Source: Coemansia sp. RSA 487 (Eukaryota; Kickxellomycota; Kickxellomycetes; Kickxellales; Kickxellaceae). Taken from it: a DNA stretch of 64,000 bases. The position numbers were made by a program, and so were the translations under genes. The stretch's first letter is position 1. Each line of letters begins with the position of its first letter. Positions 30,501-39,400 of the stretch are shown here, piece by piece. The stretch spans positions 1-64,000 of the forward strand of contig JANBRJ010000011.1 of the NCBI GenBank assembly GCA_027577595.1, read 5' to 3'. Under the pieces are notes generated by a model, which was not told the origin of the DNA, ran no database searches, and saw only the letters and a list, made by a program, of their open reading frames with translations.

Positions 30501-33035
30501 TCGCTACTCAAACCGCCACCTTCATTACCGTCGACGTCAGCGACAGCACCAGGAGCAACAGATCTTGCGAGTATAAGCGGAGATGCATGGAACCTGACGC
30601 TGGAACAGCTGGGATTAGGTGCTGGAAGCGCTGTTATGCTGCCAAATAGCTCTGTCGGCGAAAACAACAACAATATACTTTCTTCAGACGCGCTAATTCA
30701 GCATCTGATGCAGGGAGTTTCTGCAGAGCAAAAGAGCAGCATTGGAAATCTGAGTATCAGTGGTGCCATGTCTACACCATCGTCAACGTCGCTTTCAGCG
30801 TGGATACCTAGTGCGACCGACACCTCGATTTTGTCACAATGGGGAGGTAATGGCGGCAGGATTGGCACGGGTATGGAGCTTGCGTCGGTTGGCAATGGTA
30901 GTAGCGGGTTTTCGCAAAACAAGCTGACCGATGAGCTGCTGGCAAGTCTGGCTGGTACAAATCCACTACTGCCGGGGGCCAAGGGATCGGCTGGCAATGC
31001 TAGCACTGGCGCTGAGCAAGGAAACAACCAGGGCATGGGTGCACCAGAAAAAGCTGGCAAGAGTGTGTCTCTGTTGGTTGAGGGCGACAACAGCGGAGCC
31101 GTAAGCGGAAAAGTGGTTGATCAGCAGAAATTCCAGCAAAGCCAACGTGCTCAGAGTCTGACTGCTAGCAATCTAATGTCATTAGCCAGGCTTGGGCAGA
31201 ACAAAGCGCCCCGTAAGCGCAAGAAGAAAGCTGCTGCATCTATCGCGAAGGCGCTATCTGCGGCGGCCATTCTCGATTCTGATAGTCTCATGGGCCTGGA
31301 TCAGAATGGAATGGATACCGAAATGAGCGGTCTCTATCAGGATGCGTTACAGGAAGGCGAAGAGATTGACGTCCAAGAAGAGCTGCTAATTGCGGATAAT
31401 AGCGACTACATGTTCACGACGGAGCAGATGAGCCAGCTGCGCGAACAGCAGGTGCAAAACTTCCAGTTTGTGATGCAGTCGTTCCTGATAACATGCTCTG
31501 AGTCAGGGCCACATGCGAGGCAGGCACGGCACTGGAAAAGCCAGCTCGATCAGCTTGCGTTGTGGCACTCGTTGGGTACGCGAGAGTCGCCGAGCGACAT
31601 GATGAGCAGCGGCGGGCTTCAACGATTCGGCGATTTGATCGAGTCTGCCGAGCGAGTGCGCGCCCGTACAGGCACGATAGGCATGTCAGAGTCGGGGCGG
31701 TTTGCGCCCAACCCTGTGTCGTTCTTTGCTATCCCCGGCATTACCGTGGTTATTCCCGAAGTATACGAGGCAGTGGATGAAATCCATCGCACTACACAGT
31801 TGCCTACAGGCAACGAGGCAGCTAAAGGGGATCAGGGTAGCAATAGCGGGAAAAAGGACGCGCGCGGATCGTCTACAATGTCGGGCGCGAAGGATTCTTC
31901 CGAGGTGCGTTCTTTCGATGGAAGCATGAAATTCACAAGTGTGTGCAAATGCACTGCGCTGACGCGTGGCTTCAAGTCAGCAATGGTGCACGAGTGCGTG
32001 TTTCCAAAAGTGCAGGCAGCTCGTAATAACAAGCGCAAGGTGTCTGTGGAAGTAGTCGATGTCGACAGCTACGCAAATCGTAATGGCAAGCGTAAGCTGC
32101 CATCAGAGGTTGTGGATGTCGACGGCAGGGCACAGGTCACTAGTAGCGGCAAGAGCCTTGAGCTACAAATACAGTACCAGCCGGTAAAATCAGCAAGGCG
32201 AAATTCGGAATCTCTGGGACCATCTAGCTCAAGCGCAAGCAGCGAGTTTTTGCAGCTTCCTGGGACCAAACCGCTGGCGCCTTTGATCAAGCCTGTTTCG
32301 CGACAGGCTTCCGTTCAATACGACAGTAGTGGAGGCTCTGGTAGTGGTACGCTTCCTACGATTATGCCGCTTGTGGCTAACGAGCCGCCACCGACATACA
32401 CGGATGCAGATATGCGGTTGATTGTCGAGGAGATGAAGGTGCAGATGCGCGGATTCAAGCGGGAAGTCCATCGGGTCCCACGGTCGAGAAGGCGGATCTT
32501 TGTACAGGGCAGCGACGGTGTTGCGCGTCTGGAATGGATGAAGGTAAAAATCGAGCCATTACAGCTGCCAGCGACGATGCAGGGCCTCATAGACGTCTTG
32601 GTTGCACACAGTGGGTTCCAGACAGCGATGATCCCCAATATAATTGTCGTGCGCAAGCCAAAGAACCGCATCCACTTTTTGGACTCTGAGGACTCGCTCC
32701 TTCTTCAGGGGCTGCGGCTGTTTGGGCTGGAGGATGTTGCCTCGGTGCGCGCGCACCTACTGCCCTGCAAGACGGTATCGCAGCTACGTAACCGGATGAG
32801 CAACTTGCGAGCCCGACGGGCACCTCCAAACCCGGTGAAGGACTTTTGTTTGCGGCGCATAGCGCCATTCACGCTGGAGGAGGAGGAGACGCTGCGTCTG
32901 GGTGTGCTGGTGTACGGTGACGAGTTTGAGCAGCTAGACAGGAACTTTTTGGTCAACAGGCCGATCCTCGCGCTGATGCATGTGTGGAACCATGCACGGA
33001 AGGCACAACAGCGGCCAGAGACATCGGCTTCTTAA
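27573..33035 (+). CDS. GON4L/YARP-like nuclear protein with SANT domains
   Basis: A 1820-residue nuclear protein. A Lys-rich disordered N-terminus leads to a Myb/SANT-like domain (about 417-490: KWEIAQDKLLLRGVRQQRW and RSARQCRRRWAVMH). A very acidic tract of Asp/Glu follows (about 903-964). A conserved helical segment (about 1280-1331: FQFVMQSFLITCSESGPHAR) and a C-terminal pair of SANT-like units (about 1697-1811) complete it. The last region, RAHLLPCKTVSQLRNRMSN then RRAPPNPVKDF and FTLEEEETLRLGVLVYG, resembles the PCKS-Q--V-QKNR-S-KAP-NP-K region of GON4L in plants and animals. Those proteins act in transcriptional regulation with histone-modifying partners. The ATG at 27573 is the first in the frame. 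No intron is evident in 5.4 kb. Confidence 0.75.
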   Translation: MFARSKDDQKIADTSAAGPQNPSSQLEQNNTQFSAADTRYTNIAPRPASGNQQQTVQNAPFKQSSSAPKTKKGVPKTKQSAPSGKQKAAARQQTKPRNVGKSVAKGGISKAKEPSQPVPKNSNSNNNGAQPQLLPFEAEDMLIQELLAGIPSTAWLPTDPLTSEGWFNDPTSSLTIHDIADPQMDQPGKATAVPASSKTTDIVSSFEAVSAVAPTSKIAPLQPGPVTDALSCQETPSNPIPGASLVDATGQQAQTTPDARLMASMRAKKDTPLISRHNVKKGNPLNGFAKKHGIGFPVGNQMAILSPALLSSSPPNAKQLRTHPYKYYSPPKPTQRPPHNQTKGRNLFLGKSSPLRIQVNTQHVSSEERPAQKLSMDQKRASHTEAHSGGSRSSHLSNVTSGSIHGHIANNQGSRAGIKWEIAQDKLLLRGVRQQRWMDIAKSRDPNKFLGNDWEVISRGVTLGSGVARSARQCRRRWAVMHSHLGAAIMDFVDSAPTPQSSAQSTPIPHESLTPENRLDASKKSDAAPGHARNLRLADLPMSSPPFMPVPGHPHDTNTSSQMCDLEESAERTRICSHAHPSPPIAGTTVAFKDAESMAGALCLDSIDSNKRWSSPAYCQLLADVVQALSNPKSEAAAVVKRYTSGTGLSNDLALPVAATVSNTIPEVGLPTAMSSTAASLFSSAEKGSEGNVITPTLSKKGSQAASSRPRKQTPAIRGKKELSKKKGASASQTISNNDTKLPTAAVKPSSVVGKTPGALPCGPQLGSLNVADQASVSAATVTPSKELDISPIDQDLSVYLDFLQSLTNEQGSLDTAWTTLFEDPTHPALSSTNASSVAGSSAPLASTSALVTPAIATATATTACELSVSTLAIEPIGPNELLSKLGSGIQAQPQLLPSRMNMDDDDANDGDFVLNDSEEFDDDDDDEEDDDDNDNENGDGDDDEDGDEGEEDDDDDDDDAKPPLSKGAVSAGFPFSLLKPPPSLPSTSATAPGATDLASISGDAWNLTLEQLGLGAGSAVMLPNSSVGENNNNILSSDALIQHLMQGVSAEQKSSIGNLSISGAMSTPSSTSLSAWIPSATDTSILSQWGGNGGRIGTGMELASVGNGSSGFSQNKLTDELLASLAGTNPLLPGAKGSAGNASTGAEQGNNQGMGAPEKAGKSVSLLVEGDNSGAVSGKVVDQQKFQQSQRAQSLTASNLMSLARLGQNKAPRKRKKKAAASIAKALSAAAILDSDSLMGLDQNGMDTEMSGLYQDALQEGEEIDVQEELLIADNSDYMFTTEQMSQLREQQVQNFQFVMQSFLITCSESGPHARQARHWKSQLDQLALWHSLGTRESPSDMMSSGGLQRFGDLIESAERVRARTGTIGMSESGRFAPNPVSFFAIPGITVVIPEVYEAVDEIHRTTQLPTGNEAAKGDQGSNSGKKDARGSSTMSGAKDSSEVRSFDGSMKFTSVCKCTALTRGFKSAMVHECVFPKVQAARNNKRKVSVEVVDVDSYANRNGKRKLPSEVVDVDGRAQVTSSGKSLELQIQYQPVKSARRNSESLGPSSSSASSEFLQLPGTKPLAPLIKPVSRQASVQYDSSGGSGSGTLPTIMPLVANEPPPTYTDADMRLIVEEMKVQMRGFKREVHRVPRSRRRIFVQGSDGVARLEWMKVKIEPLQLPATMQGLIDVLVAHSGFQTAMIPNIIVVRKPKNRIHFLDSEDSLLLQGLRLFGLEDVASVRAHLLPCKTVSQLRNRMSNLRARRAPPNPVKDFCLRRIAPFTLEEEETLRLGVLVYGDEFEQLDRNFLVNRPILALMHVWNHARKAQQRPETSAS
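30281..30463 (+). repeat. GAT/GAC-rich acidic-coding microsatellite
   Basis: A run of GAT, GAC and GAA codons inside the GON4L-like gene encodes the acidic tract. Its trinucleotide character makes it prone to length variation. Acidic tracts of this kind occur in GON4L and histone-binding proteins. Confidence 0.7.
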
Positions 33036-33945
33036 AGTGTGCTGGAGATACAGGAAGGAGCTCGTTTTTAATTTTTCTTTGTTTTTGTATTGCATATTTT
33101 GAGCATTGGTCCTTTCTAATATCGTACAATATGAAGCCATCCCAAAACGGGGGCGTGAAGAGTCCATGCCAATTTTTTTTAATTTAAGCAATGGCACAGG
33201 AACAACTGGTGCGTGCGCGCAGGACAATGAAGCGACCAGAACAAAGAAGCAAGATGGTTATCATCCTATCGATGTTACCATTTTTTCATATCCGGTATAT
33301 GCATATCCACTTGCAGATGGGTTTATCTATTGGTTCTGCTCGGCACATTTGAAACAGGGGAATCCTACCTGGGGACAAGGCTTTTGGCGAAAGCTGCGAA
33401 GAGAAACAGCGTATATATGCAGTTGATGTTTGTGTGTGTCGATTGCACTTTGGAGCAAACACCTTTTACATTGGTGTCGCAATTGTATATGCTATTGGAG
33501 GGGGGAGGAGTGTGTTTTCAGCTGCATGGTATGCAGGAGATACGTGCCGGATAGAGAGGGCAAAAAAAAGTATATGCGATAAAGAGGGACTCCCTCGCAT
33601 ATTTCATATTCACATTTTTTTCTGGCAGAGGAGACGCAGGTTGCAAGGGATAGAATGGTGCTGCTGACTTTCACAGCTGACTCACTGACTTGGCAATCTC
33701 CCCCTCACCCCAGCCCTGTCTTGTTCGTTTGGTTAAAATTCGAAGAGAGGGCCAGAAACGAAAATGTTTCACTCGTTACTCATCTTTTTTTTCTCCTTCA
33801 AAAGAAAACAGTCACTCTAGTGGTTCTTTTTATTTTTCCTCTTTTCTACTTGCAAATGCCTTTATTTCCTATTCTAAAAACAGTTGAATATTGCTATTGT
33901 AAAAATTAAAAGAAAGGCCCGTTTTTACATACATCACAAAAGACC
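33036..33945. other. Intergenic 0.9 kb, no gene seen
   Basis: Lies between two plus-strand genes. Short frames at 33106-33909 have no domains. The region probably holds the GON4L-like 3' UTR and the kinase promoter, with T/C-rich DNA from about 33780 to 33850. Confidence 0.5.
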
Positions 33946-35454
33946 ATGTCTTTGTACAAGGTAAATAGCACCACAAGAGCCAGCTGTCTTGCGCTTAGGC
34001 AAGTGCGGCGAGTGCCGCAGCATATGGAATCGAAAAGACTGATTGCAGCAGAGTACCACCAGATGGCGCCAACATACGCAACGCTGCGGCTCAAGACAAC
34101 GACGGCGGTGGCATCAGCGCCACCAGTAACCGAGCCGACGCTGGCGCCCCATTCTCCAGCGCCGGGACACGGACGCACGTTGCAGCAAAAGTTCTACGAG
34201 AACCGTATCCTCGACCGGTACACGGCGCAGGAGCCCAAGAAAGTGACGCTCCGGCAACTGGTTCTGTTTGGGCGGCAGTTGACGGACGATAAACTAGTGG
34301 CATCGGCAAACTACGTGCGGACGGAGCTGCCTGTACGGCTGGCCCACCGGATCAGCGACTTCCAGTTCCTACCGTACATCGCCGGCACCAATCCGCACCT
34401 GAGGACGGTGTACGACCTGTACTGGCGGGCATTCGACGAGTTCCGCAAGTTCCCTGTAGTCAAGACGCTGGATGACAACCGGCGGTTCTGCGATAACGTG
34501 AAGAAGAACCTGCTGGAGCACTCGCAGGTGATCCCGCAGCTCGGGATGGGTGTTTCAGAGTGCGCAGACCTTGTGGCGCCCGAGGAAATCGACCGGTTCA
34601 TGAACCAGATGCTGATCTCGCGCATCTCGCGACGCACGCTGGCCGAGCAGCACATTGCGCTGAGTGAGCAGTTCGACGACGATTTGCGTGTGCACCTAGG
34701 GCTCCTCCAGTCCACAGAGGGCTTTGCACAGATGCGGCAGGCGCCCAAGGGCTTTGCTACGCAGCGCATCGGCATCGTCCGCGCCGACTGCAACGCTGCG
34801 CAGATCGTGCATGAGTGCGCGCACCATGTGGCTGGCATCTACGAGGACGCGTACCATTTGCCGCCCGGAACCGCGCCCCAGGTCATCGTCGAGGGGCATA
34901 CGGATGCGACGTTCATGTGCATCCCGGCGCACTTTAGCTACATCGTCCATGAGCTGCTGAAAAACGCCATGGCTCACGTGGTGCGCCGGTTTGCCGACAC
35001 GCTGGATGCCGCTGCTACTGTAGAAGAGAAAGGAAGCACAGCCCAGAAGCACCATCGGGCGACGGATCCAGTGTTCCCACCGATCCGCGTCACCATCTGC
35101 TCCAGCCACAGCGACATTGTGGTGCGCGTGTCAGACCAGGGCGGAGGCATTGGGCCCGATGTGCTGCCGTACATATGGTCGTTCACGCACCCGCTCAAGG
35201 CCAAACGCCTGCACAACTTCCATGCCGTGCACCGCATGGAGGCGCGTGTCGACGAGACCGACGCTGTGTCGCCGCTGATGTCGTTTGGCTTTGGGCTGCC
35301 AATGTCCCGCGTCTACGCCCGCTACTGGGGCGGCAGCGTCAGCGTCCACTCGCTGCCTGGCCATGGCGTCGATGCGTACATCCAGCTCCCACGCCTCGGC
35401 AACGTTGTCGAGAACATCTCGGCCCGACGCGCCCATGCCTCATCCTCTCCGTAA
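33946..35454 (+). CDS. Mitochondrial PDK/BCKDK-family protein kinase
   Basis: A 502-residue mitochondrial matrix kinase that would inactivate pyruvate or branched-chain 2-oxoacid dehydrogenase by serine phosphorylation of E1. The first ~70 residues are Arg/Ser/Thr-rich without acidic runs, a matrix-targeting presequence. The helical domain has TLRQLVLFGRQ and ELPVRLAHRISDFQFLPYI. The GHKL ATPase domain carries the N box ELLKNAMAH (about 335-343), G1 DQGGGIG (about 397) and G2 FGFGLPMSRVYA (about 447). ELPVRLAHRI and SVHSLPGHGVDAYIQL are nearer BCKDK than the metazoan PDKs, but substrate cannot be fixed by eye; yeast Pkp1/Pkp2 are also in this family. An insertion with VEEKGSTAQKHH after the N box is longer than usual. 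Convergent with Mdm35. Confidence 0.9.
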   Translation: MSLYKVNSTTRASCLALRQVRRVPQHMESKRLIAAEYHQMAPTYATLRLKTTTAVASAPPVTEPTLAPHSPAPGHGRTLQQKFYENRILDRYTAQEPKKVTLRQLVLFGRQLTDDKLVASANYVRTELPVRLAHRISDFQFLPYIAGTNPHLRTVYDLYWRAFDEFRKFPVVKTLDDNRRFCDNVKKNLLEHSQVIPQLGMGVSECADLVAPEEIDRFMNQMLISRISRRTLAEQHIALSEQFDDDLRVHLGLLQSTEGFAQMRQAPKGFATQRIGIVRADCNAAQIVHECAHHVAGIYEDAYHLPPGTAPQVIVEGHTDATFMCIPAHFSYIVHELLKNAMAHVVRRFADTLDAAATVEEKGSTAQKHHRATDPVFPPIRVTICSSHSDIVVRVSDQGGGIGPDVLPYIWSFTHPLKAKRLHNFHAVHRMEARVDETDAVSPLMSFGFGLPMSRVYARYWGGSVSVHSLPGHGVDAYIQLPRLGNVVENISARRAHASSSP

Positions 35455-35597
35455 ATAATTCCAAACTCACTTCTTGTGTAAAGCTTTGTTCTTTTAAATC
35501 TCACAAACTCCCCCCTCCCACATACATATATTGCTCATGGCGTTTATACAAATCGTTGATATATATTTCTAAGAATGCGGGCTTTAGCGCTGTTTCG

Positions 35598-35876
35598 CTA
35601 GGGCTTGTTCGATTCCCGCTGCTGCTGTGCCTTGTCTTTATCTGCGTCGAGCAGATCGTCCTTGTATACGGAGCCAATGGCTGGCCGCGCGTCTGCTATC
35701 ATCTTGGTGAGCCCCTTTTCCTTGAGTGCCTTCTTCAGACACGTCTGGTACTGCTTGAACAGCTCCGCGCAGTCGTTGGTCTTTTCGCCCTGAAGGAACT
35801 TTTCGCTGTACCATTTAGTGAAGCACGCATCGTACTCCTGCTTGAGCGGCGTGCATTCCTTGCTGATACTTTCCAT
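35598..35876 (-). CDS. MDM35: Mdm35/TRIAP1, intermembrane-space twin CX9C protein
   Basis: A 92-residue protein with two CX9C motifs, C8-x9-C18 and C36-x9-C46, forming a disulfide-stapled helical hairpin after Mia40-dependent import. The segment CFTKWYSEKFLQGEK is close to the yeast Mdm35 sequence. Mdm35 binds Ups1 and Ups2 and shuttles phosphatidic acid and phosphatidylserine between mitochondrial membranes. The C-terminal half is charged (DDLLDADKDKAQQQRESNK). Its 3' end faces the kinase gene across 143 bp, and its start is 219 bp from the divergent Tom7 gene. It is functionally linked to Cho1 in this window, whose product phosphatidylserine is the cargo, though the genes are 23 kb apart. 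Confidence 0.96.
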   Translation of the reverse strand: MESISKECTPLKQEYDACFTKWYSEKFLQGEKTNDCAELFKQYQTCLKKALKEKGLTKMIADARPAIGSVYKDDLLDADKDKAQQQRESNKP

Positions 35877-36095
35877 TTTTCAAATTTCAAAGAAAGTGAA
35901 TTCTCAACAGCAGAAAAATATAGTAGGGTAGATTTTTTTTTTGTGAATTTTGCTGAAAGAAAAAAGTTTTGCTGACACCAAACTCTTGCTTTCGCAAGCT
36001 CCCCTTTTCTTATTATTATTTCTTTTCTTTCTCATTCGTAGCAAAAAAACACTATATTACTGTAATTTAAGCTTTTTTTTATCAACACATTCACA
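35877..36095. promoter_or_regulatory. Bidirectional promoter region MDM35 / TOM7
   Basis: 219 bp between divergent starts of two small mitochondrial-protein genes. A/T-homopolymer runs (poly-T at about 35932-35942 and 36072-36080) are present, the kind that keep nucleosomes away. Shared regulation is a reasonable inference. Confidence 0.55.
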
Positions 36096-36248
36096 ATGAA
36101 TCAGACTATGAAGGACGTTGTTGTCAGAGGAATATCCGTCGGTAAATTCCTTCTGCACTGGGGCTATCTTCCGCTTATCATTTACATTGGCTACCGTGCT
36201 AGCAATCCCAAACCGCCTCTCGCTCGCATTTTCAGTCCAATGGCCTAG
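36096..36248 (+). CDS. TOM7: Tom7, small subunit of the TOM complex
   Basis: A 50-residue tail-anchored-like outer mitochondrial membrane protein. The core GKFLLHWGYLPLIIYIGY followed by R-ASNPKPPL matches Tom7, where the equivalent human block is RWGFIPLVIYLGF followed by a Pro-rich C-terminus. Tom7 modulates assembly and stability of the TOM translocase around Tom40. The single membrane helix spans about residues 18-34, with the conserved Pro (P26) in it. The start ATG at 36096 is preceded by CACA, and the TAG at 36246-36248 closes the frame. A second in-frame ATG at codon 5 exists but would shorten the cytosolic side. The gene is very short and easily missed. Confidence 0.92.
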   Translation: MNQTMKDVVVRGISVGKFLLHWGYLPLIIYIGYRASNPKPPLARIFSPMA

Positions 36249-36405
36249 AGAATATATATCACCTTTATCCTTTTCCTCCCCGAAAAACGGCCCTTTCTTC
36301 GCTGTAAGGGGGATATGTGTGCCTTTGTCACATAAACAATAAAAACATATACTTGTCTAAAGACTAAAAATACTAGTGTTATTTTAGAGAAAAATCCACA
36401 GGAGC

Positions 36406-36412
36406 CTAGTGT

Positions 36413-36446
<34 letters not shown>

Positions 36447-39400
36447 CTAGTGTGTCGTCGCCTGAAAGGATCGGCTGAAGCATTGTCGCAAATTCATGTC
36501 CTTTTGTTGCTGTCACCGCTGCGCCATGCTTGACCACAGCCGGTGTCTGTTTGATCGGGTCCCGTCGTGCTTTTGCTGTCTGCTCATACCACGTAATCTC
36601 GTGCGCATACGCACTAGCTGCATTGCCCTGGTTGTTGTTACTGACGCTGCTAGTGTTGTTGCCTCCAGCCACGACATTGTTGCTATCGTTATTAATGTCA
36701 CCGACTGCAACAGTAGTCCCGTATTGAGTTGCTGTGATCTGGTGTGGCAATGGTGGCACTGGTGGCTGCTGCTGCTGTTGTTGTTGTAAAAACTGTTGGT
36801 GCCGCAGATGGCCCATGCTGTTGTTCCGCGACAGATTGTGCGCAAGCCCGCGCCGCCGCCGCTGGTGGTCGTTGTAGTTGGCGATCCGCATCTCCTTGTT
36901 AAGGTACCGAACAATCGGCTGTGTGGGCAGACCCTTCAGTGTCGAGATCGCATAGTTGACCTCCCGAGAAGTCTGCGGCTGTGGCTGTGGCTGGTCTTGC
37001 GCCTGAACCTGAGCTTGGTGGTCTGGCTTTGCGCGAACAGCCCCCGTTGGCGATCCAGGCGTGGCTTGCTCCTTTGGCAGAATAATCTTGCTTGTCGAGT
37101 ACAGGGCGTCGGTGATAATGCTCGCCATCATTTCCCGGAGGACATGCGCACACCCTTTATCAAGCACTTTGCGCACAGGCTGCTCTGACTTCTCGTCTGT
37201 TGCACCGGCATTCGACGCATCAGCATCAGCTGATACACCATTGCCATCAGCGGCATTGCGGTCTTTGGCCTTTTCGGCTGGCTCTTTGGCCGTAGAATCC
37301 TCGAGGCCCCGCTTGACAACATCAAACACAGACTCAATATGCGGCTTGTACTTTTTGAATTCGCCACCAAGGAACTGATAGAGCGCTGCTAGCTGATGCG
37401 CAACAAATGAGTGATCCGCTTCTGCCACAGGAACAAGCAGCTTGCAGTGGATCCCACTCGCAACTGCAACGATCTGGTTGATCACCGAATAGTACTGCCA
37501 GTGCGCATTGATGCCCTTGCGCTTCTCCTGTGACACAAAATCCTTCACAAGGACAGGTCGGCGCGTTGACATCGGAATTGTTGCTTTGGCAAGGACGTCC
37601 TCGGGCGGTAGCGGCCGGCTAAGCACAAGTAGCTCCTCACTAAAGCTAGACACGTCACTTTGCGTTTCGCTAAACTCGCCCTCGTCATCGTTCTCGCCAT
37701 TCCTTCCGCGCCCCCGTCGACCACGCCCAGCCCCAAGCTCGTCCTCATCCTCGGGATCCTTGCGCCAAGGGAACGGTCGATCAGGATGGCGGGTCAGCCA
37801 CTCTACCCACTTTGCCGAAAACGGAAACACAAAGCACAGACCCGACTGCGTAAAGTACTGCGACACCTCAACAAGCATTGCTCTAAGTGCCTGCTCATAG
37901 TCGTCGTACTGGGGATCTACAATTGTCGTCTCAGCACTATTGTTGTGGTCGTCGTTGCCGCCTGCTGCTCCAAGGCCCAGATGCATGTTGCTCTTGCGCC
38001 GTTGCAGCTGGTGCTGCCGCTGCAACAGAGTCTGGTGGTGCACAGCCTTTCCGAGGTTCTGCAAGATAACTGGGTCGAGATTGGCAGGAGACACGTTGTC
38101 CGAAAAATAATCCTCCTGCTCGCGTGCCAGCGAAATCTCAAGCTCGCTCGCATGCTCCATGATCTCGAGGGGCCCAAAGTTATCCGCCTGCTTTGCGGGT
38201 TCTGACGCGGCTATTGTGGTACCTGTAGCTACAGGAGCGCTTGAAATGGTACTTGCATTTGCACCTTGCGCTGCCTTATCAGCCCCGCCTTGGTTTCCAA
38301 CCATACTAGCGCCTGCTGCCGCTGCTGCTGCTACTGTGCTCGCTTCCGCGGCTGGTGTGGAAGTTGTTTCTGCCACTGATACAGCTGGCATAGAACTATC
38401 GCCAAGCGCGGTTGATGTCGTCAGGGTACTGGTATTAGTGCGCCCTGAGTGCAATGTATCCCTCAATTCCTGGTCAACATCACGCCGGTCAAAGTTGCTA
38501 TACCCATGTACATTGGAGGCTGTATGCGTGTTTCCCGGCCTGTTCTGCGAAACCCCTTGTGGCGCTGCGGGAGGAACAGGGGGAGCAAAGGCAGAGCTAT
38601 TTAGCTGGTGTATGGTCATCGGTGCCAAGTTGATGCGAGCAAATCCACTACCCAAATCAACCATATCTTCACCTGCCACTCTTCGCACTGCAGACCTCTG
38701 CCTGAGCTGGCTTTGATTAGGCACAAGCAAACTCTTTGACAGAATACCCGCCTCATGCTCGATCGGCTCGCCAAAACTGTCTGTAGAGTTGTTTGAGTTA
38801 GTATAGCCAAAATCGCTGTCGTGAGTGGTAGCAATGTCAAGTATATCACTCAGCTCACTAATTCCATCGATCGACTCCATCTGTACAACACAGTCCTCGT
38901 CAGAGTCCTCCAGCCTTTCCAGAACACTCTTACCCATGCTGAACATCCCCCGATCATATCCTGCCATGGATCTTGGCCCTTTGGGTGCTTTCCGTGACGG
39001 ATCCAGTGCTGCAGAGGTAGGCGGCAGCACCAACTCTTCCAGGTCAGAAGAATCCTCCAGTTGGTCGTAAATGTCATGGTATCTCGGAGGTGGGTGGTGC
39101 GGTAGCCAGGCTTTGGGCGCAGGATCTGTCACAGGGACATCAATATGCCACCGCCGCGCAGAGAAAAGATGCTCGTTGCCTTGCATACCAGAGTCAGAAG
39201 CTCTATCAGGCGTCCCATTGCGCGCAGAGCCCTCGGCACTCATCTCAATCGGTGTTGCTTCACGCGAGTGTAAGTTTGAGCCACGTACAGAGCTATCGAG
39301 GGGCGCGGCGGTGGATGCTGCAGATACGTGTACGCCAGGGCTAGCCGCCTTGTCGGAGATGAGTGGCTGGCGCTCGTCAAGATCCAAGTCCTTTTGTGCT

